The translations under genes and the position numbers were made by a program. The notes under the pieces are model-generated. The model was not told the DNA's origin and did not search any database. It worked only from the letters and a program-made list of their open reading frames with translations. Below are positions 51,872 to 60,574 of a DNA stretch of 64,000 nt, piece after piece. Location of the stretch: the NCBI GenBank assembly GCA_905221605.1, contig CAJNDS010001469.1, positions 1 to 64,000 on the forward strand, read 5' to 3'. This DNA is from Symbiodinium natans. Taxonomy: Eukaryota; Sar; Dinophyceae; Suessiales; Symbiodiniaceae. Position 1 is the first letter of the stretch; every line of letters starts with the position of its first letter.

Positions 51872-52037
51872 GTAGGCCTTTAAGGGACACTTTACGTCTC
51901 CCTTTTTGGGTTTAAGAGGATCATTTTCTAAGGGCCATCCTAGTTCAGCTCGAATTGAAACCCTAAACCCTAAACCCTAAACCCTAAACCCTAAACCACC
52001 CTAAACCCTAAACCCTAAACCCTAAACCCACCCCCAG

Positions 52038-52122
52038 GAAGGGCTTGTCAAACTTTCCGTTGGTGGAAGATCTGCTCATCAAGATCCGTGTGCCTTGGCT
52101 TCTTCCTGAAAGTTCCCTTTAA
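52038..52122 (+). CDS. candidate last exon
   Basis: Follows CACCCCCAG directly after a C tract and reads KGLSNFPLVEDLLIKIRVPW then LLPESSL to TAA. Confidence 0.45.
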
Positions 52123-52229
52123 AACCCGAAACCCTACACCCTCTTATGGTCACAACCAGTTGTTTCAAACAAGTAATATCATGTCTTTTGAAGGAATAAA
52201 TTGTTGAACGAATACCAAACCCTAAACAG

Positions 52230-52258
52230 AGGTGATCATGCCATCGGTCTGCCAAGGG
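52230..52258 (+). CDS. candidate short exon
   Basis: Follows AAACAG, reads GDHAIGLPR and ends before GTAGGA. Confidence 0.3.
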
Positions 52259-52399
52259 TAGGAGCGTGCACATCGAGCTCACCATGCGGTCAGTTCTCTG
52301 AACTACGGTCCCTTTGTAGGGGGTGCCCTAAATCATAGGGGCCGCCTTAGAGTAGTAACCCCAAAAGGGATCCTGATTTACCCTTAGGCACAATAGGCA

Positions 52400-52545
52400 A
52401 AAAGACAGTTGTGTATATATATATATAGATATAATATATATATATACATTTTAATATATATATATATACATACATACACGTACATATATATAAATATATA
52501 ATCATAATCATAATAATAATATAATAATAATAATAATAATAATAA
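52400..52545 (+). repeat. TA and AAT microsatellites in a family L element
   Basis: (TA)n, CATA and (AAT)n blocks. Minus-strand frames through them are low complexity. Confidence 0.9.
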
Positions 52546-52557
52546 GGCCTTTGGGCC

Positions 52558-52720
52558 CACAGACCCTTAAAGAAGAGTCCTTGGAGCCTTGGGGGTAGAG
52601 AAATGACCACCTGTCGAGCCACGTCAGGTAAACGAAGACAGAGATGGACGAGTGCCAAAGCTTCGCTTCGTTCCCAGGGCGCCCCTTGCCTGCGATTTTT
52701 GCAGCTGCTCTCCCCCCTAA
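52558..52720 (+). CDS. candidate exon(s)
   Basis: Reads LKKSPWSLGGREMTTCRATS before GTAAAC at 52628. A second frame goes on NEDRDGRVPKLRFVPRAPLA to TAA near 52720. Confidence 0.35.
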
Positions 52721-53346
52721 AACGCCCCAGAATCCTTGAGGAAGGGTTTAGGGCTTAGGGTTTTAGGGTTTTAGGGTTTTAGGGTTTAGGGTTTAGGTTT
52801 TTAGGCTTTTAGGGTTTAGGGAATACACCTGAAGTCAGAGTAGCATGAAGGATCCCTCTAACTGAAGGTGTACTTCTTAATCAAGGGGTGTTGGGCTCCT
52901 CGGGTCTCTCTGGGCTTCTTAAAAAGACGAAGGCCCCCCCCCCCCCCCCCTGCGAACCCTCCCACCAGGCGTAGGGGCCACAGGGCCTGTAATCCTAAGA
53001 CAGCTTGCAATGCACCCATCAACCCATGGGAGCCAGAGTAGGCCCTGTTCCCTTCTCTAGGCGAATTAGATTCCCTTCTAAGCCCCTTTAAAACAAAAAA
53101 GGGTACCCTTTTCTAGCTGAATTAGACTCCCTTTCTAGCTCCTTTAAAGCAATTAGATTCCCTTATAAGCCCCTTTAAAACAACAAGGGTACCCTTTTCT
53201 AGCTGAATTCGATTCCCTTTTAGCTCCTCCTAGCTTGCTCTTGGGTCTGGTCTAGTTAAGGATGCGGCATCCAAAGCTAGGGTTTAGGGTTTAGGGTTTA
53301 GGGTTTAGGGTTTAGGGTTTAGGGTTTAGGGTTTAGGGTTTATCCA

Positions 53347-53411
53347 TGCGAGCTTTGCTCCCTGAAAGCCAGACGACCCCAGCCAGTACCCTGCACTGCG
53401 CACACACAGAG
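53347..53411 (+). CDS. candidate exon after a T tract
   Basis: Reads RALLPESQTTPASTLHCAHT then E before GTTTCA. The T tract (53278-53342) supplies TTTAG just upstream. Confidence 0.35.
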
Positions 53412-53738
53412 GTTTCATAAGATGCGTAGTAAACAAAACTAAATACAAGCATACAGATATACACAGCACACTCTACATGTAGAGTGTTTGGCTATATCTG
53501 CTTATGTATATATGTACATATGCAGATTTATGTAATTATCTTTATTGGTGCTGAAATAATTAAAAAATGTAGATAAGTACATTGAATATATATATATATA
53601 TATATGTATGTGATATACATATATATATATATATTATACATATTTCTCTTTGTTTTTGTATGCATATGCAAGTCATGTACTTCGCGTTCCCCCCCCCGGC
53701 GTTTTTTTGAGGAATCCTGCCCACTGGGTGCCCGGCAG
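53412..53738 (+). other. AT-rich putative intron
   Basis: TA microsatellites (53585-53640), an ACTCTACATGTAGAGT palindrome (about 53470), and a C-run before the next candidate exon. Confidence 0.45.
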
Positions 53739-53781
53739 CCGGATGTACGTGGACTACAAGCCCGAGTTCTACCTGGAATGA
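53739..53781 (+). CDS. candidate last exon
   Basis: Follows CCCGGCAG and reads RMYVDYKPEFYLE to TGA. Confidence 0.4.
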
Positions 53782-53863
53782 TTTGGCTAGGGTTTAGGGT
53801 TTAGGGTTTAGGGTTTAGGGTTTAGGGTGTTCAGGGTGCTCTTAGTGTTAGTTCGTGTTACAG

Positions 53864-53919
53864 AAATTGAGCCAAGAAACCAATGCCAAGGAGCTTAAGT
53901 TCAGTTGCCATGGGATTTG
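53864..53919 (+). CDS. candidate exon with GT donor
   Basis: Follows TGTTACAG and reads KLSQETNAKELKFSCHGI before GTGACG. Confidence 0.45.
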
Positions 53920-54361
53920 GTGACGGTATTTTAGGTTCCTTAGCAGGACTCCTGCTTTAGGGTTTAGGGTTTAGGGTTTAGGGTTTAGGGTTTAGGGTTT
54001 AGGGTTTAGGGGTCTCGTCCCGGGCTTGCGACCAACTTGGGGTTGTCGGATGTCCAGTGCTTTACAGGACCCCGATCCCCTTTGTTTCGGGTTTGGGTTC
54101 CCTTATAGCCGCCTAGCCTTATAGCCGCCTTTAGACCAAAACAGGGGCACCCTTGTTACTGCTAGGTTATTCCTCTGGATCTAGTTTAGGATCAGGTAAT
54201 TAACCTTTCAGGGTCTTAGCCACGGAAAGGGTCTCAGCCACGGTTCCCCTCTGTAAAGGGTATAAAGGACTCTTAGGTAGACCTTCAACCAGTAGGGCTA
54301 TAGACGGTGATGCTTGCAAAGCGGTTTGAGGTTTACCCCGGTTTAGTTGTATTGCCGCCGC

Positions 54362-54424
54362 AGACCCACTGCGCCAGAGCAGCAACCTTGAACCAGCATG
54401 ACGAGGGAGTTTCCGAAATTTAGG
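54362..54424 (+). CDS. candidate exon
   Basis: Follows GCCGCCGCAG and reads THCARAATLNQHDEGVSEI to TAG, which overlaps a TTTAGGG unit. Confidence 0.3.
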
Positions 54425-54570
54425 GTCCGTACAATAGGATTACTGTAGTTTGGAGTAGTACTGAGGCAAATGCCCATACATGATGTAAGGCGGTCTGCGC
54501 TGGTGAAAGAAGGCTCAGGACCAGTGGGGTTCACCGTCTCACCAACACGTGGAGCCTAACCCCAGTGCAG

Positions 54571-54717
54571 AGTGAAACCGGACGCTGGCCGTCACCAGTC
54601 CCAGTCTCGAATGTCCTTCCTTGCGATTGCGGAGTTTTATACGACATCATCTTCGTGGTCGTTAAGGCATTGCTGAACCATAAATGCTCTAGAACTTCAA
54701 GGAGCGCTAAGCACTGA
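54571..54717 (+). CDS. candidate exon, 48 codons with hydrophobic stretch
   Basis: Follows CAGTGCAG and reads SETGRWPSPVPVSNVLPCDC, GVLYDIIFVVVKALLNHKCS and on to TGA. Unrecognised. Confidence 0.4.
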   Translation, partial: SETGRWPSPVPVSNVLPCDCGVLYDIIFVVVKALLNHKCSRTSRSAKH

Positions 54718-54974
54718 GCAACCCGAAGCCTAAACCCTAAACCCTATAAGCCCTAAATAGATAAGCCCTTAGTAAGCCCTAGATTCTCCACCGCAACCCC
54801 TTATACTCCCAAGCTTTTGAGAGCCTGGGCCTCCCACCTGCAGTAGGGCTTAGGGGTTTAGGGTTTAGGGTTTAGGTTTTCGGGTTTAGGGTGAACAGAG
54901 CATTCCACAGAAATCTGCATAGACAGGGGCGACATTCATCGCCACCCCTACACCCTAAACCCTAAACTCCCTGC

Positions 54975-55052
54975 AGAGGGGAGGGCTCCAGACAGCCACG
55001 TTTCGGTGACTTTAGAGGCTACAGCCGGCCGCCGACATGGAGAGAAGAGAAC
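54975..55052 (+). CDS. candidate exon between inverted telomeric tracts
   Basis: Follows CCCTGCAG and reads RAPDSHVSVTLEATAGRRHG then EKRT before GGTTTAGG. C tract 54945-54968. Confidence 0.4.
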
Positions 55053-55422
55053 AGGGTTTAGGCTATTAGGGTTTTTGGGGTTTAGGGTTTAGGCTTTTTG
55101 GGGTCTAGGGTTTAGGGTTAAGTGTTTGGGGTCGCATTACCCTCGTAGTTGTGCTAAATTTGCGAGAAGCTGAGGCACGTTGGCGGGGATCCAGGGCTCG
55201 GGGGCTTGACGCTTAAGGGAGGGTCAGGGTTTAGGGTTTAGGGTTTAGAATTTAGGGTTTAGGGTTTAGGGTTTAGGGTTTAGGGTTTAGGGTTTAGGGT
55301 TTAGGGTTTCAGGGCTTTTGGTTCGGTTGCAGAAGAAAAAGGGTTTGGGGTTCAGGGTTTAGGGTATAGGGTGCCCTAAACGCTAGTTCTCGAAACTCTG
55401 ATGCCTGGGCCACTGGGGGCAG

Positions 55423-55483
55423 GCTCTGGAGAGGAGCCTGGATGTGTCTGGTGGTGCAACTTGGCGGCAGGCCTGTGAGACTG
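55423..55483 (+). CDS. candidate exon with degenerate telomeric donor
   Basis: Follows GGGGCAG and reads ALERSLDVSGGATWRQACET, ending G before GTTTAGAG. Confidence 0.45.
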
Positions 55484-55643
55484 GTTTAGAGTAGGGGGTA
55501 CACCGAAAAAGTTAGCCCCAAACCCAAAAGGTTGGGATGTTAAGCCTTATACGAACAGTCCTGAATAGGGAGCATAGCATGGGGAACTTTTGTCCCCATT
55601 AAGGCCTGTCAATTAGTACAAGGGGGAACATCCCAACCTATAG

Positions 55644-55727
55644 GGCGGAACAAAATGCACCTTGTCCTCAGCTCCCGACCGACAGACACAGTCAAGCGAA
55701 GCTTCGCATTCGCTGCAAGTGAGACAG
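55644..55727 (+). CDS. candidate exon right after a family B hairpin
   Basis: Follows CTATAG four bases after family B (55532-55636) and reads GGTKCTLSSAPDRQTQSSEA then SHSLQVRQ before GTCGTT. Confidence 0.4.
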
Positions 55728-55737
55728 GTCGTTGGCC

Positions 55738-55905
55738 AGGTTTAGGGTTTTGGGGTTTAGCGTTTTAGGGTTTAGGGCTTTAGGGTTTTAGGGTTTTAGG
55801 GTTTTAGGGTTTTAGGGCTTTAGGGTTTTAGGGTTTTAGGGTTTTAGGGTTTTAGGGCTTTAGGGTTTTAGGGTTTTAGGGTTTTAGGGTTTTAGGGTTT
55901 AGGGC
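55738..55905 (+). repeat. homogeneous TTTTAGGG array
   Basis: About 20 eight-base TTTTAGGG units with regularly spaced GGGCTTTA variants, so it amplified as a multi-unit block. Confidence 0.95.
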
Positions 55906-56032
55906 ATGCATGTGGAACTTGTTTGCAAAGAATGTCGCACAAGTAGGGCGCACGTGTTCGCCGGGGCACAGCCGCACACCCCGCCACCCGGTTTGGTTTG
56001 TTTTGAGATGGCGGGAAGCATAGGCGGTGATG
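55906..56032 (+). CDS. candidate first exon with ATG
   Basis: ATG at 55906 directly after the T tract opens [20 protein letters not shown] then [20 protein letters not shown], donor GTATAT (or an earlier GC donor at 56010). CxxC is present (VCKEC). The next block (56230-56301) follows GTGCTCAG and reads VGELKSSGIAIVASPPAFEA; phases fit only with the GC donor. Confidence 0.4.
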
Positions 56033-56229
56033 GTATATATATATATATATATATACCCACATATATTTGTATATACATATGTATATTTATACATACATAC
56101 ATACATACATATATATATATATATGCATATACATACAGATTTTTGTATGTATATATATATATATATTCAGTTATTTGTTTTTCTTTATGTTTATCTTCTT
56201 CGACATTCTTGACTGATCCGGGTGCTCAG

Positions 56230-56301
56230 GTCGGAGAGCTCAAATCCTCCGGCATTGCCATCGTCGCCTCTCCCCCAGCGTTTGAAGCGGAAGCGTTGAA
56301 G
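56230..56301 (+). CDS. candidate exon abutting a family D-like element
   Basis: Reads VGELKSSGIAIVASPPAFEA then EALK. It ends where GAATATACACC of a family D element begins; this would need a GA donor. Confidence 0.4.
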
Positions 56302-56633
56302 GAATATACACCTTAAATTGTAAAAAAAAGGTCCTTACTATGATTTAGGGAAATGTTCCTTAAATTTTCAAGAGATCCTGACTGTGCTTTAGGGGAATTT
56401 TCCTCAATGAAGGAACATACCTTAAGTTATAAAGAGATCCTTACTATGATTTAGGGAATGCTCCTTAGTTAAGAGGTATGTTGGGCTCTTTGGGTTCCCG
56501 TTGCAGCGGCACACGCTTTCCTTGCCGCCGCTGTTGTAAGCGGAGGAACCGCACCGTCGGCTGATCTGGCCTAACTTGGGTCATAAACGGTTTTCGCACG
56601 CTTTGCTGGTTTAGGGTTTAGGGTTTAGGGTTC

Positions 56634-56679
56634 ATGGCCACGCAGCAGATGGAGGATTGATGTAAAGCTCGCTCCTGGT
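56634..56679 (+). CDS. candidate exon with GTGAGC donor
   Basis: Lies just after a T tract whose TTTAG could be the acceptor; reads WPRSRWRIDVKLAP before GTGAGC. Confidence 0.35.
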
Positions 56680-56838
56680 GAGCGGATCCTGGTACCAAGT
56701 CATGGTAAGTTGAAACATGTCCTACAGTCCTCAAGTTGCTTTAGTCTTTTCTAGGTGAAGTAGGTTCCTACTGGTTAGAGCTCTATTGTTTCAACAAACC
56801 GCAACTAGAGATCTAGCTAGGCTTCTGAACTTGCTACC

Positions 56839-56944
56839 CAGAGAGCCCAATACCCCTCAGTTGAGGAATAGGCCTTACATTTCTAAAGGGATCCTCATGA
56901 TGCTTGAAGTATATTCCTTACTGAAGGGTATTGGGCTCTTTGGG
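56839..56944 (+). repeat. hairpin element family D, full length
   Basis: CAGAGAGCCCAATACCCCT and the complement ending GGTATTGGGCTCTTTGGG. Confidence 0.9.
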
Positions 56945-56965
56945 TAAGAGCCCGGGGTTTCCCAG

Positions 56966-57028
56966 GTTTTCCGTCAGCAGGCCGATCAAGTTGCGCGCCT
57001 GGGCATGCAGAGCAAGGATGCAGGATGA
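56966..57028 (+). CDS. candidate last exon
   Basis: Follows TTTCCCAG 20 bp after family D; reads VFRQQADQVARLGMQSKDAG to TGA. Confidence 0.45.
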   Translation, partial: VFRQQADQVARLGMQSKDAG

Positions 57029-57032
57029 TAGT

Positions 57033-57245
57033 TTGGGATGTTCCCCCGTATACTAACGGTCCTTACAAGGAGGGGACCCCTTACTAGACTAACTGTAGTT
57101 AAGGGACTTATAACCTAACTTAGGATCCTTATAACCTAATTTAGGGCCCTTATAACTCTAGTTCTAACTAGGGGGGCCCCTCCTTGTACTAGGGATTATC
57201 ATGGGGTTACTATAATCCCTGTTAGTATAAGGGGGAACATCCCAA
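57033..57245 (+). repeat. family B hairpin with a nested hairpin
   Basis: The outer arms are typical family B. The interior holds another inverted repeat (ACAAGGAGGGGACCCC and GGGGCCCCTCCTTGT) with tandem TTATAACCTAA motifs, so one element sits inside the other. Confidence 0.85.
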
Positions 57246-57344
57246 ATGAGAGTGTTAACAGGATAAGCCCCTTGAAACCTAGAGGGGTACCCTTCTGATT
57301 CCTCGACTACGCCTCTAAACCCTATTTCAATTGGAACGATACAG

Positions 57345-57419
57345 AGAAGATCAGCTTGGCTCCTGCGCAAGGAGGACGCGCACAACGCGAGAAGTGTGCC
57401 GAAACCCTCATCTTAGACG
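57345..57419 (+). CDS. candidate exon
   Basis: Follows GATACAG and reads ISLAPAQGGRAQREKCAETL then ILD before GTGGCG. Confidence 0.35.
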
Positions 57420-57563
57420 GGTGGCGAAAAAAGATCACCCCTGAACCCAAAACCCCTAAACTCTTCACCTCAACCCTAAACCCGAACCCCTATACCCTAA
57501 ACTCCTAAACCCTTAACCCTCAACCCATAGCCCTTCAGCAACATTGGGGTGGGGGCCTTGCAG

Positions 57564-57690
57564 GTGCTTGCGGCGATGGGATGGATGCATGCAGCGATGG
57601 TTTAACCGACAGCCAGGAGGAGGCGAGCTGACCACCGTTTGCTTGGGAGCCCGCCCCCAAGAAAGCAACAATGCCCATGCTGCCCTTATG
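57564..57690 (+). CDS. candidate exon
   Basis: Follows CCTTGCAG. One frame reads CLRRWDGCMQRWFNRQPGGG and ELTTVCLGARPQESNNAHAA. A family Q piece begins near 57671. Confidence 0.35.
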
Positions 57691-58044
57691 AGGAAGATAG
57701 TTATTTATTCTTTTTTTTGTTCTTATATCCATTTTTGTTAGCTTATTTTTTTTTGGGAGGGGGTCCTGAGCAAATAGGGATCCACACAGGACAGGTGCTC
57801 AGTGCTGAAAGCTTCGTTCGTTAGGGTTTAAGGTTCACAACAAGGGTTTAGGTTTTTTTAAATGTACTTCGTCTGCCATAGAGGCCAACATGATGTCCGC
57901 GGCATCAATCTCTTTCGACCCTGCGGGTTTGGGGGAAGCACGTTGCGACCCGAACCCTAAACCCTAAACCCTAAACCCTAAACCCTAAACCCTAAACCCT
58001 AAACCCTAAACCCTAAACCCTAAACCCTAAACCCTAAACCTCAG

Positions 58045-58103
58045 CAGCCTTGAAGAGCAGGTGGCTGGCCCGCGCCCGAGCCACCTGAGTTCAGAAGCCG
58101 GAC
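58045..58103 (+). CDS. candidate exon with telomeric GT donor
   Basis: Directly follows a long C tract and CTCAG; reads SLEEQVAGPRPSHLSSEAG, ending C before GTTTAGGG of the T tract at 58104. A clean example of the C, exon, T pattern. Confidence 0.45.
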
Positions 58104-58558
58104 GTTTAGGGTTGAGGGTTTAGGGTTTGCAAAAGGGTTTAGGGTTGAGGGCTTAGGGTTTCGGGCCAACAGCTGCTTAAGGCGGTTTTGGGTTTTGGGG
58201 TTTGGAGTTCAGGGTTTAGGCTTTAGGGTTTCAGACAAACCCTAAACTCTCTTGAGGGCAGCCTTTACTGGCTTTAAGGGAAATGTACCTGAACTACTTG
58301 GCACACAAATTTGATTAAGATACGGGCCCTTCATAGGGTGTGGGTCTACACCCTCAAGTTGTAGCTAGATTCTGAGGCGATCTATTTTTTCTTTTGCTGT
58401 TTAGTGTTAGGGTGGAGGGTTGAGGCCTGACCAAACGCTTATGGTCCTTGCCAAAATGGGACTGCAATTAGAGGTGAGCCCTGAAACGACATAAAATCGC
58501 CGATGCCGCAACGCCAGGTTGATTTGGATTGATTACACCTAAGAGTTCGATGGGCCCT

Positions 58559-58696
58559 GCTTGGTTCATGGCACGTTTGAAACCAATTATAATGTACCTG
58601 TAATCCAATTATCATCATGTTAGGGCACATAAGGGGCTGTAAGTAGGCTACCAGTAGAGTCATAACTGGGTTACACTTACCACGAACCTCCAAGTA
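58559..58696 (+). repeat. hairpin element family A, full length
   Basis: Arms GCTTGGTTCATGG and CCACGAACCTCCAAGTA. Confidence 0.85.
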
Positions 58697-58883
58697 CTCC
58701 TATATGAGGTAATTTCTAGGGGGGTCGGAATACTTGCAGACAGTAATTCCTCACGGTCCCAGAATATAGTTATACCAGAACATCCCTCAGAACCTTAGTC
58801 TAATTCGTAAGGCCCCTATATTACGGTCTTTCTTCGTGTTTCTGGTGAGTTGTATCTGTAGGGCTCCTCAGGATTTGGGATTT

Positions 58884-58910
58884 GGGGTGTGTGTGTGTGT
58901 GTGTGTGTGT
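58884..58910 (+). repeat. GT microsatellite
   Basis: (GT)n of about 26 bp. Confidence 0.9.
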
Positions 58911-59194
58911 TGAGTGTCCATTGGTGAATGTGTATGAGTTGAGTGTTTTTTTTAGGGGGTACCAGCAATTAAAACTAAAGCTACCTCGTGCAACCGTAGA
59001 AGTCTAAACAAAGTAAGGCCTCAAACAGACCCCGTTCAACTCATTCAAGTTGAAAAAAAACAACCCTCAAACCTAAAGCCTACACCCCAAACCCTATTAA
59101 CCAAAACCCGAACCCCTAAACCCTAAACCCTATGGATAAAGCCTAAACCCTAAACCCTAAACCCTAAACCCTAAACCCTAAACCCTAAACCGAT

Positions 59195-59400
59195 GCTTTG
59201 CCGGTTTTTTAACTTCACACTCCGAGCGAAGCCAAAAAAAACGACAAAACCCTAAATCCCGTAAAACCCCTTGGGGTTTTCCAAGTCCACCCCAGAACGA
59301 ACCCAAAAACCTCCTAATTAAACCCGAAACCCCTGAACCCCCTTGGTGTTCTTCAACTGCACACCCCGGAACGAAGCGAAAAGCCTAAACCCTAAGCCCC
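59195..59400 (+). repeat. tandem ~80-bp repeat in a C-rich zone
   Basis: Three diverged copies of a unit containing ACTTCACACTCCGAGCGAAG-like sequence and CCTTGGGGTTTT, within a long region of CCCTAAA variants (59068-59570). Confidence 0.6.
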
Positions 59401-59566
59401 TGAGCCCTGTTTTGGTTTTTCTAACCCCCCCAAACGCCAAACCCTAAACCCCAAACCCCAACCCCTAACCCCTAAACCTCGAAACCCCTAAACCCCTAAA
59501 TCCCAAACCCTAGCCCCTAAACCCCTGAACCCCTACACCCCTAAACCCCTAAACCCTATACTCCCA

Positions 59567-59633
59567 GAACGGACAAAAAGGTTCTCCCTGCTGGTGGGGG
59601 ACGCTGAGCCACTTCCCAAGTTCGAGGCACGCG
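59567..59633 (+). CDS. candidate exon with telomeric GT donor
   Basis: Follows the C zone; reads RTKRFSLLVGDAEPLPKFEA then R and ends G before GTTTAGGG. Confidence 0.4.
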
Positions 59634-59647
59634 GTTTAGGGTTTAGC

Positions 59648-59752
59648 TTTTTGTGGTTCTGTGTTCCAATTTAGCTACTTATACCTAGCCCTAAACCCTA
59701 AACCCTAAAGAAGTATATATTTTTGTCCAGGGTCTACTCCAAAGCAGGGGAG
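59648..59752 (+). repeat. truncated family E element with inserted C tract
   Basis: The family E 3' part (TACTTATACCTA ... GTATATATTTTTGTCCAGGG) is split by 59686-59710, a short CCCTAAA tract. Confidence 0.8.
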
Positions 59753-59754
59753 TG

Positions 59755-60184
59755 TTCAGGGTTTTCTAAGGGGCCTTCAAGGGATTTGTGCAGAGCTCCA
59801 GGGGGTCTCAATAGGCTTTTATGGAGTTTTATCGCTTCTTTTTCTTAATGTGGTTGGATAGGGCTTTCTATGGGGTTTATAGAAGGTTTTCCACGGTTTT
59901 ATGGAGTTTTAATTTTTAGAGGGTTTCTATGGGGGCTTATACGGTTTGATGTTTTTGCTATGGAAGTGTTTAAATTGTTTTTGGTTTTTTGTCGTGTTTA
60001 CAGGATCCATGCTACAGGGTTGATCGGCTTCGGGGGCTGAGGAATTAGGGATCTGGGTTTGGGTTCGGGTTCAGGGTACCAAGCACATCGCGATTTTCGG
60101 ACAAACCTCTTGAGCTTTCTAGCTGTACCCTAGGTCCCAGTTAGGACTCTGGCTGATCTTATCCATAGTTTCCGTTCTTAACAG
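59755..60184 (+). other. T/G-rich stretch without tracts or gene
   Basis: Probably intronic. It ends CTTAACAG immediately before a good coding frame. Confidence 0.4.
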
Positions 60185-60380
60185 GATCTACCAGAGGGCC
60201 AACCGAGCAGCCTTGAAACCCAGGGACCTGGCCCGACCCCTGAGCCCCGAAGGGGTCCCGTTCCCACTCGCTAAGGTAGATTTTAAGAGCCCTTATGGCG
60301 TCTTCGAGCTTCCTGAACATGTCAAACAGCCAGATGTGCCGCATTGGAGCTTCAATGAACCACTGGGCTGCATTGTTTGA
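60185..60380 (+). CDS. last exon of an unknown gene upstream of ZIP
   Basis: Follows TTCTTAACAG and is open for 64 codons to TGA at 60378-60380: IYQRANRAALKPRDLARPLS, PEGVPFPLAKVDFKSPYGVF and ELPEHVKQPDVPHWSFNEPL. Protein-like, soluble. It ends 195 bp before the ZIP ATG on the same strand. The upstream exons are not resolved. A longer minus-strand frame (60159-60485) is the likely shadow. Confidence 0.55.
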
Positions 60381-60519
60381 ATTCGGCCAACATGGAAGCT
60401 CTAGGGCCATACGTGGAAGGAGCAGGGGGGCTGAGCGAGCTCTGCATCTCTGAAGACTGATCCATCTTCTTGTGGCCTCCACCATCTCTGCCCGCGAACC
60501 TGCGGCTCAAGAGTTTTGT

Positions 60520-60542
60520 CCCAAGGTGTCTCGGCACTCGGC
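60520..60542 (+). promoter_or_regulatory. possible trans-splice acceptor before ZIP
   Basis: CTCGGCAGG at about 60537-60544 lies about 30 bp before the ATG. Dinoflagellate mRNAs receive a spliced leader at such AG sites; no leader sequence is present in the genome here, so this is only a candidate. Confidence 0.25.
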
Positions 60543-60574
60543 AGGCATATGGTTTCCTGCCCCTCTTATGCGTC

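Noticed and set aside
52347-52658. Minus-strand frame of 103 codons
   Set aside because: Mostly (YI)n from the TA/AAT microsatellite.
60159-60485. Minus-strand frame of 108 codons
   Set aside because: It overlaps the + exon 60185-60380, which has an acceptor directly before it and a better protein composition.
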